Program-made: the position numbers and the translations under genes
Shown: piece by piece, positions 1-9,700 of the stretch
Layout of the letters: each line of letters begins with the position of its first letter
Numbering within the stretch: position 1 is the stretch's first letter
Notes under the pieces: model-generated
What the model saw: only the letters and a program-made list of their open reading frames with translations
Database searches by the model: none
What the model was told of the DNA's origin: nothing
NCBI RefSeq assembly: GCF_001866645.1
Contig: NZ_MLYP01000077.1
Span: 1-35,420 of the forward strand
Source of the DNA: Streptomyces colonosanans
Lineage (GTDB): Bacteria; Actinomycetota; Actinomycetes; Streptomycetales; Streptomycetaceae
Direction of reading: 5' to 3'
Length of the DNA stretch: 35,420 bases

Positions 1-54
1 CGGGGCGAACGTTGCCTGCCGCGGCACTAGTTTTCAGTGTCACGGAGGCTGCCC

Positions 55-1245
55 ATGTCCGCGTCCCCGACGTTGCCGCCCTTCGACCCCGCCGACCCGC
101 TCGGGATCGACGACCTGCTGGACGCCGAGGATCTCGCCATCCGTGACACCGTGCGGACCTGGGCGGCACAGCGCGTGCTGCCGAACGTCGCCGAGTGGTA
201 CGAGCGGGGCGAACTGCCGGAGATCCGCGAGCTCGCCCGGGAGCTGGGCCGGATCGGCGCCCTCGGGATGTCGCTGAGCGGGTACGGGTGCGCGGGGGCC
301 AGTGCTGTGCAGTACGGGCTCGCCTGTCTGGAGCTGGAGGCCGCCGACTCCGGGATCCGCTCCCTCGTCTCCGTGCAGGGGTCACTGGCCATGTACGCGA
401 TCCACCGGTTCGGGAGCGAGGAGCAGAAGCAGCAGTGGCTGCCCCGTATGGCCGCCGGTGACGTCATCGGATGCTTCGGACTCACCGAGCCCGACCACGG
501 CTCCGACCCCGGCTCCCTGCGCACGTACGCCAAGCGCGACGGGTCCGACTGGGTGCTGAACGGCCGCAAGATGTGGATCACCAACGGGTCCGTGGCCGGC
601 GTCGCCGTGGTGTGGGCGCGCACCGACGAAGGGATCCGCGGATTCGCTGTCCCCACCGACCGTCCCGGGTTCTCCGCCCCCGAGATCAGGCACAAGTGGT
701 CCCTGCGGGCGTCCGTCACCAGTGAGCTCGTTCTCGACGATGTGCGGGTGCCCTCCGACGCGGTACTGCCCGGCGTCGTAGGACTCAAGGGGCCGCTCAA
801 CTGTCTCTCCCACGCCCGGTACGGGATCGTGTGGGGCGCCATGGGGGCTGCTCGGTCGTGCTTCGAGGCGGCCGTCGAGTACGCGAAGACCAGGGAACAG
901 TTCGGCAAGCCCATCGGCGGGTTCCAGCTGACCCAGGCCAAGCTCGCCGACATGGCGGTCGAACTGCACAAGGGGATCCTGCTCGCCCACCATCTGGGGC
1001 GGCGTATGGACGCGGGACGGCTGCGCCCGGAACAGGTCAGCTTCGGCAAGCTCAACAACGTCCGCGAGGCCATCGAGATCTGCCGCACCGCGCGCACCGT
1101 CCTCGGTGCCAACGGGATCTCGCTGGAGTACCCCGTGATGCGGCACGCCACCAACCTGGAGTCGGTGCTCACCTACGAGGGCACCGTCGAGATGCACCAG
1201 CTGGTGCTGGGCAAGGCGCTCACCGGACTGGATGCCTTCCGGTGA
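55..1245 (+). CDS. gcdH: glutaryl-CoA dehydrogenase (acyl-CoA dehydrogenase family)
   Basis: A 396-residue flavoprotein that should oxidise and decarboxylate glutaryl-CoA to crotonyl-CoA in lysine/tryptophan degradation, in the cytoplasm with FAD. Similarity to glutaryl-CoA dehydrogenases runs the full length: GYGCAGASAVQYGL near residue 80, the FAD-binding CFGLTEPDHGSDP, WITNG, SLRAS, LNCLSHARYGIVWG, REQFGKP, and the C-terminal TYEGT carrying the catalytic Glu at about 375. The retained Arg/Ser region and ARYGI..G pattern favour this subfamily over straight-chain acyl-CoA dehydrogenases, but substrate is inferred. ATG at 55 is chosen because GGAGG lies at 44-48 with 6 nt spacing; an in-frame GTG at 37 would sit before that site. 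It is monocistronic here and converges on the sepF-like gene. Confidence 0.88.
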   Translation: MSASPTLPPFDPADPLGIDDLLDAEDLAIRDTVRTWAAQRVLPNVAEWYERGELPEIRELARELGRIGALGMSLSGYGCAGASAVQYGLACLELEAADSGIRSLVSVQGSLAMYAIHRFGSEEQKQQWLPRMAAGDVIGCFGLTEPDHGSDPGSLRTYAKRDGSDWVLNGRKMWITNGSVAGVAVVWARTDEGIRGFAVPTDRPGFSAPEIRHKWSLRASVTSELVLDDVRVPSDAVLPGVVGLKGPLNCLSHARYGIVWGAMGAARSCFEAAVEYAKTREQFGKPIGGFQLTQAKLADMAVELHKGILLAHHLGRRMDAGRLRPEQVSFGKLNNVREAIEICRTARTVLGANGISLEYPVMRHATNLESVLTYEGTVEMHQLVLGKALTGLDAFR

Positions 1246-1260
1246 CCGGACCCCGAAGCG

Positions 1261-1285
1261 GGCAGGGCCGGTGAGCGGCCCTGCC
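1261..1285. terminator. bidirectional hairpin between convergent genes
   Basis: A perfect 10-5-10 inverted repeat (GGCAGGGCCG, loop GTGAG, CGGCCCTGCC) fills most of the short gap between the dehydrogenase stop and the sepF-like stop and touches the latter. There is no T-run on either side, which is common for terminators in GC-rich actinomycetes. Confidence 0.75.
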
Positions 1286-1723
1286 TCAGCTCTGGTTGAA
1301 GAAGCCGTTGTCCTGCCGGGTCGCGGCGTCGCCGCTGACGATCTCCGTGTTCGCGGGCGTCAGCAGGAAGACCCGGGTGGAGACGCGGTCGATCGACCCG
1401 CGCAGGCCGAAGATCAGGCCGGCCGCGAAGTCCACCACGCGCTTGGCGTCGGACGCCTCCATGCTCGTGAGGTTCATGATGACCGGGACGCCGTCGCGGA
1501 AGAGCTCGCCGACGATCCGGGCGTCCCGGAAGCTGTCCGGGGTGACCGTGCCGATCCGGCGGCCCCTGTCCTGAGCCGTGTCGGACGCGACCTTCACGCG
1601 CGGGTCGGTGACCCAGGCCTCGCCCTGCTCCTGACCCTCGGCGTAGTCGTCTTCGTAGTAACGCTCGTCATCGTTGTCGTCGACGAGGCCAAGCCAGGCA
1701 CTCGCCTTGCGCACCGATCCCAT
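1286..1723 (-). CDS. sepF: SepF-like cell division protein
   Basis: A 145-residue cytoplasmic protein of the SepF family, which binds FtsZ and the membrane during septation. The N-terminus (MGSVRKASAWLGL) is the expected membrane-contacting helix. An acidic linker (DDNDDERYYEDDYAEG) follows, then the folded domain from about residue 55 (RIGTVTPDSFRDARIVGELFRDGVPVIMNLTSME, KRVVDFAAGLIFGLRGSIDRVSTRVFLLTP). AGGAGG lies 6 nt before ATG. It is not in the ftsZ-ylmDE-sepF-divIVA cluster, so it is probably one of the extra SepF-like paralogues of Streptomyces (SflA/SflB type; from memory the position fits SflA) rather than the canonical SepF. About 290 bp upstream contain no gene I can support. Confidence 0.88.
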   Translation of the reverse strand: MGSVRKASAWLGLVDDNDDERYYEDDYAEGQEQGEAWVTDPRVKVASDTAQDRGRRIGTVTPDSFRDARIVGELFRDGVPVIMNLTSMEASDAKRVVDFAAGLIFGLRGSIDRVSTRVFLLTPANTEIVSGDAATRQDNGFFNQS

Positions 1724-2013
1724 GGACGCCTCCTCTCACAGCGGTCTTTTCAGCCTTACGCAATCCCATGGTCGTCCATGATGCGGATATGGCGCCAAGG
1801 GGATAGACGCCGCGCGGGGGTTTCGTGACGGTACTGGTGCACAACGCGCGCGTCGAGAGCCCGCTTCTCCCAAGGATCTTGACGTACACGGCTGCTGACT
1901 GAGAGTGAAATATTATTTGCGGCGGCGTATGGGTGACGAGTCGTGCGTACGGGTGAACGAAGTGGCAGTTACGATGCCGCGACTCAACGTCGTACGAGCC
2001 ACGGGGGCGTGTC

Positions 2014-3267
2014 GTGTTCGGGATGGTGCGGCCCTGCCGCCATCGGCTGGGTCAGGGTCTCAGGACTCAGTGGATGGCGCATCTGTGCGGGCTGTGCCTC
2101 GCGCTGCGTGAGGAGCACGGGCAGTTCGCCCGGGTGGTGACGAACTATGACGGGCTGCTCATCTCCGTCCTGACGGAGGCTCAGGCGGAGCGGTCCACCG
2201 GATGGCGGCGCACCGCGGGTCCCTGCCCGCTGCGCGGCATGCGTACTGCCCTCGTCGCGCGGGGCGAGGGGGCGCGGCTCGCGGCCTCCGTCTCGCTGGT
2301 GCTCGCCTCCGCCAAGGTGCGCGACCACGCGGCCGACGGGGACGGGCTGTTGGCGCGCAGGCCGGTGGCGCTCGCCGCGCGCCGGGTCGCCGCGAGCTGG
2401 GGCAGGGCCGGGGCCCGTACCGGCTCCACCGTCGGCTTCGACACCGCCGTGCTCGTGGACGCCGTGGACCGTCAGGTCGGCATCGAGGCGCTCGCCGGGC
2501 CAGGCACCCCGATCCTGGCCGTGACCGAGCCGACCGAGACCGCCACCGCGGCCGCCTTCGCGCACACGGCAGTGCTGGCCGGGCGCCCCGGCAACGCCGC
2601 GCCGCTCGCCGAGGCCGGCCGGCTCTTCGGGCGGCTCGCGCATCTGCTGGACGCCGTGGAGGACCAGGAGGCCGACGCCGCGTCAGGCGCCTGGAACCCG
2701 CTCACCCACACCGGGACGCCGTTGGAGGAAGCCCGCCGCCTGGCCGATGACGCGCTCCACGGGATACGGCTGGCGCTGCGCGAGGTGGCCTGGGGGTCCG
2801 AAGTCTCCCCGGAAGAGCACAGCACCGACCGGCGGCTCGCGCACGCCCTGCTCGTGCACGAGCTGCGGCGCTCGGTGGACCGGGCCTTCGGCACCGAGTC
2901 CTGCGGGCATGCCGCCCAGGGCGCCTTCGGGCCGCCGCAGCAGGGCGGACCGTACAGTCCGCAGGGCCCCTATGCGCCGCCCCGGCACCCCCACGACCCG
3001 GACGGACCGCCCGGCGGTGACCCGTTCGGCGGCGAGCCGCCACGCCCCGGTAATCGGGGCTTCTGGGCCGGGTGCGTGGTCGCCGCCGGACTGTGCTGCA
3101 CGTGCAAGGCGTGCTGCGCCGACGAGTTCGAGGGGCCCTGGTCGCGGCAGCGGCGCGAGGGCTGGCGCCACAACTGCGACTGCGACTGCGGTGACTGTTG
3201 CGACGCATGCGACTGCTGCGGGAACTGCTGTGACGGGTGTGACTGCGGGTGTGACTGCGGCTGCTGA
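2014..3267 (+). CDS. DUF5685 family protein with cysteine-rich tail
   Basis: A 417-residue protein of unknown function that I recognise as the actinobacterial DUF5685 family. The N-terminus (MFGMVRPCRH, then MAHLCGLCLALREEHGQFARVVTNYDGLLISVL) carries a conserved Cys cluster, followed by an alanine-rich helical core to about residue 300 (AHLLDAVEDQEADA). A Pro/Gly-rich linker (about 310-345) leads to a C-terminal part rich in cysteine. The last 30 residues contain 15 Cys interleaved with Asp and Gly, suggesting metal binding or a heavily disulfide-linked or modified tail. The start is GTG with a G-rich site (about 2002-2007) just upstream; no signal peptide is visible. Upstream of it is an AT-rich patch (1908-1919). 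Function should not be inferred from the neighbours, which are unrelated. Confidence 0.85.
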   Translation: MFGMVRPCRHRLGQGLRTQWMAHLCGLCLALREEHGQFARVVTNYDGLLISVLTEAQAERSTGWRRTAGPCPLRGMRTALVARGEGARLAASVSLVLASAKVRDHAADGDGLLARRPVALAARRVAASWGRAGARTGSTVGFDTAVLVDAVDRQVGIEALAGPGTPILAVTEPTETATAAAFAHTAVLAGRPGNAAPLAEAGRLFGRLAHLLDAVEDQEADAASGAWNPLTHTGTPLEEARRLADDALHGIRLALREVAWGSEVSPEEHSTDRRLAHALLVHELRRSVDRAFGTESCGHAAQGAFGPPQQGGPYSPQGPYAPPRHPHDPDGPPGGDPFGGEPPRPGNRGFWAGCVVAAGLCCTCKACCADEFEGPWSRQRREGWRHNCDCDCGDCCDACDCCGNCCDGCDCGCDCGC

Positions 3268-3290
3268 GCCACGACTGGTGCGCCCCGCGC

Positions 3291-3312
3291 GGGTAGCTTT
3301 CCCAAGCTGCCC
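3291..3312 (+). terminator. hairpin downstream of the DUF5685 gene
   Basis: A 9-4-9 inverted repeat (GGGTAGCTT, loop TCCC, AAGCTGCCC) with a single T-G wobble begins 23 nt after the stop codon. It has no T-run, so it could be a terminator or an mRNA-end stabilising hairpin. Confidence 0.5.
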
Positions 3313-3506
3313 TGGTCGCCGACGGGTTGGGAGACCACGGCCGAAAGGTGCCCTTGCGCCGATCGGTCGTGCGCCCGAATACTCCCCACAGCGCTTGTCA
3401 GGGGCACGGCATGTTCGGAATCCGGATCCGGACAGGCGGACCCTGGCTGCGCCTCACGGGCCCCAACCCCACGCGGGCCCCCGAATTCCCTTGGAGGGAA
3501 CGAAAA

Positions 3507-4406
3507 GTGAGGATCAAGCGCACAACCCCCACACGCAGTTCCGCAAGATGGACCCGTCTGTTCGCCGTGGCCACCGGATTCATGGCCGCAGCCGCGTTCG
3601 CCGTCCCCACCGCGAACGCGAGCGACGCGCAGACCTTCAGCACGAACCAGCTCAGCAGCGTGAGCGACTCGGTGCTCAAGTCCGATGTCGCGGGCACCTC
3701 CTGGGCCGTCGACTCCGCGACGAACCGCGTCGTCGTCACCGCCGACAGCACGGTCTCCCAGGCCGACATCGCAAAGATCAAGAAGGCGGCGGGCGGCAGC
3801 GCCGGCGCCCTCACCATCAAGCACACGCCGGGCAAGTTCAACAAGCTGATCTCCGGTGGCGACGCCATCTACGGCGGCCAGTACCGCTGCTCACTCGGCT
3901 TCAACGTGCACAGCGGGAGCACCTACTACTTCCTGACCGCCGGCCACTGCGGGCAGGTCGCCTCCACCTGGTACTCCGACTCCGGTCACAGCACGGTGCT
4001 GGGCACGAACGTCGGTTACACCTTCCCGGGCAGTGACTACGCCCTGGTGCGCTACACCAACTCGTCGATCGCGCACCCGAGCACGGTCGGCAGCCAGACC
4101 ATCACGAGTGCCGCCACCCCGAGCGTCGGCACGACCGTCTACCGGCGCGGCTCCACCACGGGTACGCACAGCGGCCGGGTCACCGCCCTGAACGCCACCG
4201 TCAACTACGGCGGCGGAGACATCGTCCGCGGTCTCATCCAGACCACGGTCTGCGCCGAGGGCGGCGACAGCGGCGGTCCCCTCTACGGCGGATCCGTGGC
4301 GTACGGTCTGACCTCCGGCGGCAGCGGCAACTGCACCTCCGGTGGCACCACCTTCTTCCAGCCGGTCACCGCGGCCCTCAGCCGCTACGGCGTGAGCGTC
4401 GGCTGA
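3507..4406 (+). CDS. secreted streptogrisin B-like serine protease precursor (S1E)
   Basis: A 299-residue prepro-enzyme with the same architecture and length as Streptomyces griseus protease B. It has a signal peptide of about 38 residues (Arg-rich start, FAVATGFMAAAAFAVPTANA), an approximately 76-residue propeptide that acts as folding chaperone in this family, and a 185-residue mature chymotrypsin-like domain starting ISGGDAIYGG. In mature numbering the triad is His33 (TAGHC), Asp63 (GSDYAL) and Ser141 (GGDSGGP); Cys14/34 and Cys135/162 should form the two disulfides. GTG at 3507 follows a GGAGGG site (3493-3498); earlier in-frame starts lack a site and would extend the signal peptide unnaturally. 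It is extracellular, probably for protein scavenging, and is transcribed alone. The 239-bp gap before it holds the hairpin at 3291 and presumably the promoter. Confidence 0.95.
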   Translation: MRIKRTTPTRSSARWTRLFAVATGFMAAAAFAVPTANASDAQTFSTNQLSSVSDSVLKSDVAGTSWAVDSATNRVVVTADSTVSQADIAKIKKAAGGSAGALTIKHTPGKFNKLISGGDAIYGGQYRCSLGFNVHSGSTYYFLTAGHCGQVASTWYSDSGHSTVLGTNVGYTFPGSDYALVRYTNSSIAHPSTVGSQTITSAATPSVGTTVYRRGSTTGTHSGRVTALNATVNYGGGDIVRGLIQTTVCAEGGDSGGPLYGGSVAYGLTSGGSGNCTSGGTTFFQPVTAALSRYGVSVG

Positions 4407-4438
4407 ACCACTGGCCCCCGACCGCAGCCGGCGGTGGA

Positions 4439-4478
4439 CGAGTCCCCGTACGCATGTGGCGTACGGGGGCTCGTTTTT
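4439..4478 (+). terminator. rho-independent terminator of the protease gene
   Basis: A 15-bp stem with one wobble (CGAGTCCCCGTACGC / GCGTACGGGGGCTCG), a 5-nt loop and then TTTTT. This is a textbook intrinsic terminator 33 nt after the protease stop codon. Confidence 0.93.
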
Positions 4479-4569
4479 GCCCGCATCCCGGAGTTACCGT
4501 CAAAAGTGCGCGCGGCGACCGCGCGTGAACTCCCCTGAACGCGCCTACTTCGGACCCCGGGGGGCCGAC

Positions 4570-5487
4570 ATGGTCGAGGAACTGGTGGCGGCGGGAGTGG
4601 CCCTCGCGTCCGCCGGGGCGGTCTACGCGACGGCGGCGGCCAGGGTCGTCAAACAGTATGAGCGGGGAGTGGTGTTCCGCCTCGGGCGGCTCAGGCCCGA
4701 GGTGCGCGGGCCCGGGTTCACGATGGTCGTGCCCTTCATCGACCGGCTCCGCAAGGTCAACATGCAGATCGTGACGATGCCGGTGCCCGCGCAGGAGGGC
4801 ATCACCCGGGACAACGTCACGGTGCGCGTGGACGCCGTCGTGTACTTCAAGGTGACCTCGCCGGCCGACGCGATCGTCAAGGTCGAGGATTACCGGTTCG
4901 CCGTCTCGCAGATGGCGCAGACCTCCCTGCGGTCCATCATCGGCAAGAGCGAGCTGGACGATCTGCTGTCCAGTCGGGAAAAGCTCAACCAGGGGCTGGA
5001 GTTGATGATCGACAGCCCGGCCGTGGAGTGGGGCGTCACCATCGACCGCGTCGAGATCAAGGATGTGTCACTGCCGGAGACCATGAAGCGTTCCATGGCC
5101 CGGCAGGCCGAGGCCGACCGGGAGCGGCGGGCCCGGGTCATCAACGCGGACGCGGAACTCCAGGCTTCCAAAAAGCTGGCGGAGGCGGCGCAGCAGATGT
5201 CCGAGAGCCCGGCCGCGCTGCAACTGCGGCTGCTGCAGACCGTGGTGGCGGTCGCCGCCGAGAAGAACTCCACGCTCGTCCTGCCCTTCCCGGTGGAGCT
5301 GCTGCGGTTCCTGGAGCGGGCGCAGCAGCCGGTGGCGGAAGTGCCCCGGCGGCAGGCTCCGACGGTGTCTCCGCCACAGGCTCCGGCGGCACCCCAGGCG
5401 GCCGAGCAATCGGTTCAGGAGCAACTTCCGCTGTCCGTGCCTTCCTTGAGTCCGGACCCCGAGGGAACGGAATCCGGACAGGACTAG
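4570..5487 (+). CDS. slipin (SPFH/Band 7 membrane protein)
   Basis: A 305-residue membrane-associated SPFH protein of the slipin/stomatin type, which forms oligomeric assemblies at the membrane. It has one N-terminal hydrophobic segment (ELVAAGVALASAGAVYATAAA), then the Band 7 domain (KQYERGVVFRLGRL, GPGFTMVVPFIDRLRKVNMQ, the stretch around TMPVPAQEGITRDNV, LDDLLSSREKLNQ), and a charged helix (QAEADRERRARVINADAELQASKKLAEAA) likely to form a coiled coil. A Pro-rich tail follows. No NfeD-type protease partner is adjacent, unlike many bacterial slipins. ATG at 4570 is preferred; the frame is open further upstream, but that would begin inside the preceding terminator. The 217 bp after it contain no gene. 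Confidence 0.9.
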   Translation: MVEELVAAGVALASAGAVYATAAARVVKQYERGVVFRLGRLRPEVRGPGFTMVVPFIDRLRKVNMQIVTMPVPAQEGITRDNVTVRVDAVVYFKVTSPADAIVKVEDYRFAVSQMAQTSLRSIIGKSELDDLLSSREKLNQGLELMIDSPAVEWGVTIDRVEIKDVSLPETMKRSMARQAEADRERRARVINADAELQASKKLAEAAQQMSESPAALQLRLLQTVVAVAAEKNSTLVLPFPVELLRFLERAQQPVAEVPRRQAPTVSPPQAPAAPQAAEQSVQEQLPLSVPSLSPDPEGTESGQD

Positions 5488-5704
5488 ACCTCGCAGGCCG
5501 CGCATGGATGACCAACGGTCAGTGTTTGCAACAGGGGCCGGGCGGGGGCGACCGGGCAGGGTCATCGCGTCGGAAACGTACGCTTGTTGGTGGACAGGCG
5601 TACTGAAGTCGACTTGTGTACGCCCTGTCGGCCGCGGAACAGTGGGCGCCGCACGCCGGGTATGGATGTGGCTGGTGCAACGTTGCCTGTCAGGGCACCA
5701 GTGG

Positions 5705-6715
5705 TCACCGCATGGCCAATGCCTGTCCCCGACGGCCGCCGGCCAGTGTGGCGGGGTGTACGGCTCCCGAGCCGAAGCGGCGGCGGGCCCTGTCCGCGGC
5801 GGCTTCGGCGGCGCGGGCGCGGTCATCGCCGGGGTCCAGGGAGAGCTGGTGGGGAGCGGCCTTGGCCGAGAGCAGGTCGTCGGCGCGGATCGCGAAGGCG
5901 CGCACCCTCGCCCGTTGCAGTCCGAGGCCGGCCAGCAGACCCAGGGCGGCCGTGGCGAGGGCGGGTGAGTGGTCGGTGGGTTCCGCCAGCTTGCGCGTGC
6001 GTGTGGTGGAACTGCGGTCGGCGTACCGCACTGTGAGGGTGATGCGCCCGGTGACCTGGCTTTCGATGCGCAGGCGCCTGCCGATCTGTTCGGCGAGGCC
6101 GAGGACGGCTCGGTGATGCTGTGCGGGATCGAGGCAGTCCCGGTCGAGCACGAGATCGGCGGTCAGATGTGCCGCCGGTTCCAGGGGAGTGACCGGGCGG
6201 GGGTCGTGACCGCGGGCGCGTTCGGACAGTAGCCGTGCCTGGCCGACGCCGAGGAGGCGTTGCAGGGTCGCCGGCGGCAGGTCGGCGATCTGGCCGATGG
6301 TGTGCAGACCGTACCGGTCGAGGGTGGTCGCGGTGACGCGACCGATCCCCGGCAGGGCGATGACCGGGCGGGGGCGCAGCCAGTCGGCGGCCCGGTCGGC
6401 GGGGACCCAGGTGGTGTGTCCCGGCGCGGACGCGTCGGCCGCCATGGCGGCCAGCATGCGGTTGCCCGCGAGTCCGGCGCTGGTTTCGATGCCGTAGAGG
6501 GCCTTCAGTCGGAGCATCGCCATCTGGACCACGTCATAGGGGGACCGGTTGAAGTACCTGAGCGCCGAGGTCAGGTCGAGCTGAACGGCGCTCGGTGGGA
6601 CGGCCTGGACGTGAGGCGTGATTCCAGACATCAGTTCGATTATGTCGTCGTACTGACTCTCCGTCAGAGCGGCGTGCAGATGGAGATGGGCGATATGCCG
6701 CTGACGCCTGGTCAT
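5705..6715 (-). CDS. ImuB-like, catalytically dead Y-family polymerase homologue
   Basis: A 336-residue protein with the C-terminal half of a Y-family polymerase: thumb/HhH region (ALPGIGRVTATTLDRYGLHTIGQIADLPPATLQRLLG, about 115-155), little-finger region, a candidate beta-clamp motif QLSLD (290-294) and the usual RRRFG...P end. The palm is damaged. The first carboxylate motif reads HLHLHAAL instead of VDMDCFF. The SxDE-type motif reads PPSAVQLDLT, so both Asp and Glu are absent. Only about 35 residues separate the two motifs, against roughly 90 in DinB, so the fingers appear deleted. This fits an ImuB-like adaptor bringing DnaE2 to the clamp and not an active polymerase. Its ATG overlaps the dnaE2 stop (ATGA), giving translational coupling and shared SOS control. 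Confidence 0.85.
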   Translation of the reverse strand: MTRRQRHIAHLHLHAALTESQYDDIIELMSGITPHVQAVPPSAVQLDLTSALRYFNRSPYDVVQMAMLRLKALYGIETSAGLAGNRMLAAMAADASAPGHTTWVPADRAADWLRPRPVIALPGIGRVTATTLDRYGLHTIGQIADLPPATLQRLLGVGQARLLSERARGHDPRPVTPLEPAAHLTADLVLDRDCLDPAQHHRAVLGLAEQIGRRLRIESQVTGRITLTVRYADRSSTTRTRKLAEPTDHSPALATAALGLLAGLGLQRARVRAFAIRADDLLSAKAAPHQLSLDPGDDRARAAEAAADRARRRFGSGAVHPATLAGGRRGQALAMR

Positions 6716-9700
6716 CCCGCGCTCCCGGGGCTGGTGTAGCCGAGCTTCTTCAGGTCGGCCGAACGACTGCCGGCCGGCAGCAGATCGGCGTACGGATGCA
6801 GCCGGGCGCCTGTGGTGCCGTTGGCCAGGGTGCGCTGCGGCTGGGCGGGGGTCGGGTACGGGCGGTCGGCGCCGAGCAGGGCGAGCGCGGCCTCGGGGCC
6901 GTGGTCACGGCGGGCGGAGGCGATCCTGTCCAGGTCCCAGGCCATGGTGCCGACGACGGTGCGACGGGTGCCGCGTACCTGGACCGTGCCGCGCACCAGC
7001 AGCAGTCCGCTGTGGAAGACGGTGTGCGCGCAGGCCGGGTGGGAGTCCTCGAAGAAGGCCAGGTCGACCAGGCCGGAACCGTCCTCCAGGGTGACGAAGA
7101 TGATCCGCTTGCCGCTGGCGATCGGCGGGGTCTGGGTCGAGGCCCGCACACCGGCGACGAGGACCTGCCGGCCCGGGCGCATACCGGCCAGATGCGCCGC
7201 GTCGATCGCGCCGATCTCCCGCAGCAGCCGGTGGTGGTGCTCCATCAGATGCTTGGAGACGTCGATACCGAGGGTCTTCAGCTCCGCGCCCAGGACCTCG
7301 CGCCCGGTCATCTCCGGCAGACCACTCGGCTCCACTCCTCCGACGGCGCCCGTGTCGAGGCGCAGTTGACCCGTGCCCGCGGACCGGGTGCGGGACTGCC
7401 GGTGCAACTCGGAGATCTGCAGCAGCAGATCGCGTCGTGTCAGATGTCCGTCGTGGAGGCAGTCCAGCGCGCCGATCTCCGCGAGGCGTTCGGCGACGGG
7501 CCTGCTGGGGTGGGCCCGCTGCCAGAAGTCCGACAGCGATCCGTACGGCCGGCCGTCCTCGATCCGTGCGCCCTCGCCTTCGCTGATGCCGTGCACCGCG
7601 GACAGCGCGAGCCGCACGCCCCACTGTCCTTGGCCGGTCTTCTCCACGGTGTGCTTCACCCGGGAGCGGTTGATGTCGACAGGCAGGACTGGCACGCCGC
7701 GGCGGCGGGCGTCGGCGACGAGGACGCGCCTCGGCCACATACCGGGGTCGTGTTCGAGGAGGCCTGCCAGCAAGAACGCCGGGTAGTGCGCCTTGAGCCA
7801 GGCGCTCTGCAGGGCGGGTACGGCGAAGGCGACCGCATGCGCCCGGCAGAAGCCGTAGGCGCCGAAGGCCTCGACGGTCTTCCAGACCTCGTCCAGGACC
7901 GCCGGGCTGTAACCGCGGGCGCGCGCCTGGCGGTGGAACCAGTCCTTGATCCCGGGCAGCCGCCCCTTGTCGCCGAGCGCCCGCCGGGCGACCTCGGCCA
8001 GGGCGCGGTCGCAGCCCGTCATCACCGACAGCGTCTCGATGATCTGCTCGTGCCAGATGGTCACGCCGTAGGTGTCGGCGAGCACCGGCTCCAGGTCCGG
8101 GTGGGCATAGTGTGGCGCGCCGCCGTGACGTGCGGCGATGTATTGCTCGGGCATGCCGCCGGCGACCGGTCCGGGACGGAACAGGCTGATGTCGGCGATG
8201 ACGTCCTGCGGATCGCGGGGCTGCAGCCGGGAGAGAAGGTCCTGCTGACCGGGGGACTCCAGCTGGAACAGGCCCAGGGTCTGGCTCTCCTGGATGAGCT
8301 TGAACGCGAAGACGTCGTCGAGCGGCACCTGCCGCGGGTCGTCCAGGTCGATGCGGTTGCCGGTCGTCCGTTCGATCTCCGCGACGGCGTGGGCCATCGC
8401 GGACTGCATCCGCACGCCCAAAACGTCCAGCTTGATGTTGCCCAGCGCCTCGATCTCCTCCTTCGCCGCCATCGCCATCGGGTAGTCGCCCTGAGGAGTC
8501 GGCTGCACCGGCAGCCGGTCCAGGAGCGTCGCGTCGCTGATGACCACACCGCAGGGGTGCATGGCCATGCCGTGGACCAGGGAGTCGAGCCCTTCGGCGA
8601 GCTCCCACAGCGGCCCGTACCGGTCCGCCTCGGCCGCCAACTGCCGCAGCTCGGGCAGCTCGGCGAGCGCACCGGTGATGTCCGAGGCCCGCAGATGCGG
8701 GAAGCTCTTGGCGATCCGGTCGATCTGTGCCGGTGCGATTCCGAGGGCGAGACCGGTGTCCCGCAGGGCCCGGCGGGCCCGGTAGGTCTCGGGCATCGCG
8801 GTGACCGCCACCCGTTCCCTGCCGAACCGGTCGAAGATCGCGTCGTAGCACTCCAGCCGCCGGGCGGACTCCACGTCGATGTCGATGTCGGGCAGCGACG
8901 CCCGGCGCACGCTCAGGAAGCGTTCGAACAGCAGGTGGTGGTCGAGCGGGTTGGCGGTGGCGATGCCCAGCGTGTGGCAGACCATCGACCCGGCGCCCGA
9001 GCCGCGGGCCGCGACCCGGATGCCCTTCGCCCGGATGTCGGCCACGACCTGGCCGACGGCGAGGAAGTAGGGGTCGTAGTCCAGATGGGAGATCACGGCG
9101 AGTTCCTCGTCCAGCCGGTCGAGTGCGGCCCGGTCGTGGTCCAGGCCGCGCCGGGCCATGCCCTCCTCGCACCGCTGCCGCAGCAGCCGCGCCGCGCCGC
9201 CCGCCCCGGGCTCGGCGCCGAGCACATCCGGCTCCGGCAGGTGCGGGGTGCCCAGACCGAGGTCCGCCGCGGGATCGACCGTGCACGCGGCCGCCGTGGC
9301 GGCGGTGTCCGCCAGCAGACGACGCGCCCGCCGGGCGTCCGCTCCGGCGCATTCCGCGATCAGCCGCGCGATCTCCGCCATCCTTCCTTCGTCCTTGAGC
9401 CACCGCTGCCCGCTGTCCAGGAGGCGCCGGTCGATGGGCCGCAGCAGCCGCGCGGCGTCCAGGACGTCGGCGAGGCGGTGCTGGTCGGGGTCGGCATAGC
9501 GGACAGCGTTGGAGAGCACGGCGGTGGTGCCGGTGCGGTCGGCCAGCGCCAGGGTGCGGGCGGCCAGGCGAAGCGACCCGGGACCGATGCCGAAACGTTT
9601 ATGCGTGACGGCTTCCAGCCGGACCCCGTCCCCGAAGATCTCCCGCCATGGCGCCAGCAGCTTCACCGCGATGTCCTCCCGGCCCGCCGCCAGCGCCCTC

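Noticed and set aside
8..30. AACGTTGCCTG-containing 23-mer that matches 5679-5701 at 19 of 23 positions, with TGCC-N6-GGCA half-dyads
   Set aside because: In a 35-kb GC-rich window many pairs of 23-mers reach this level by chance, and the second copy lies in a convergent region where an operator makes little sense.
1879..1916. TTGACG and TATTAT upstream of the DUF5685 gene as a promoter
   Set aside because: The hexamers are 26 bp apart, too far for a normal promoter; the AT-rich patch is noted but not called.
4456..4569. Upstream in-frame extension of the slipin
   Set aside because: It would start inside the protease terminator and add residues unlike any slipin N-terminus.
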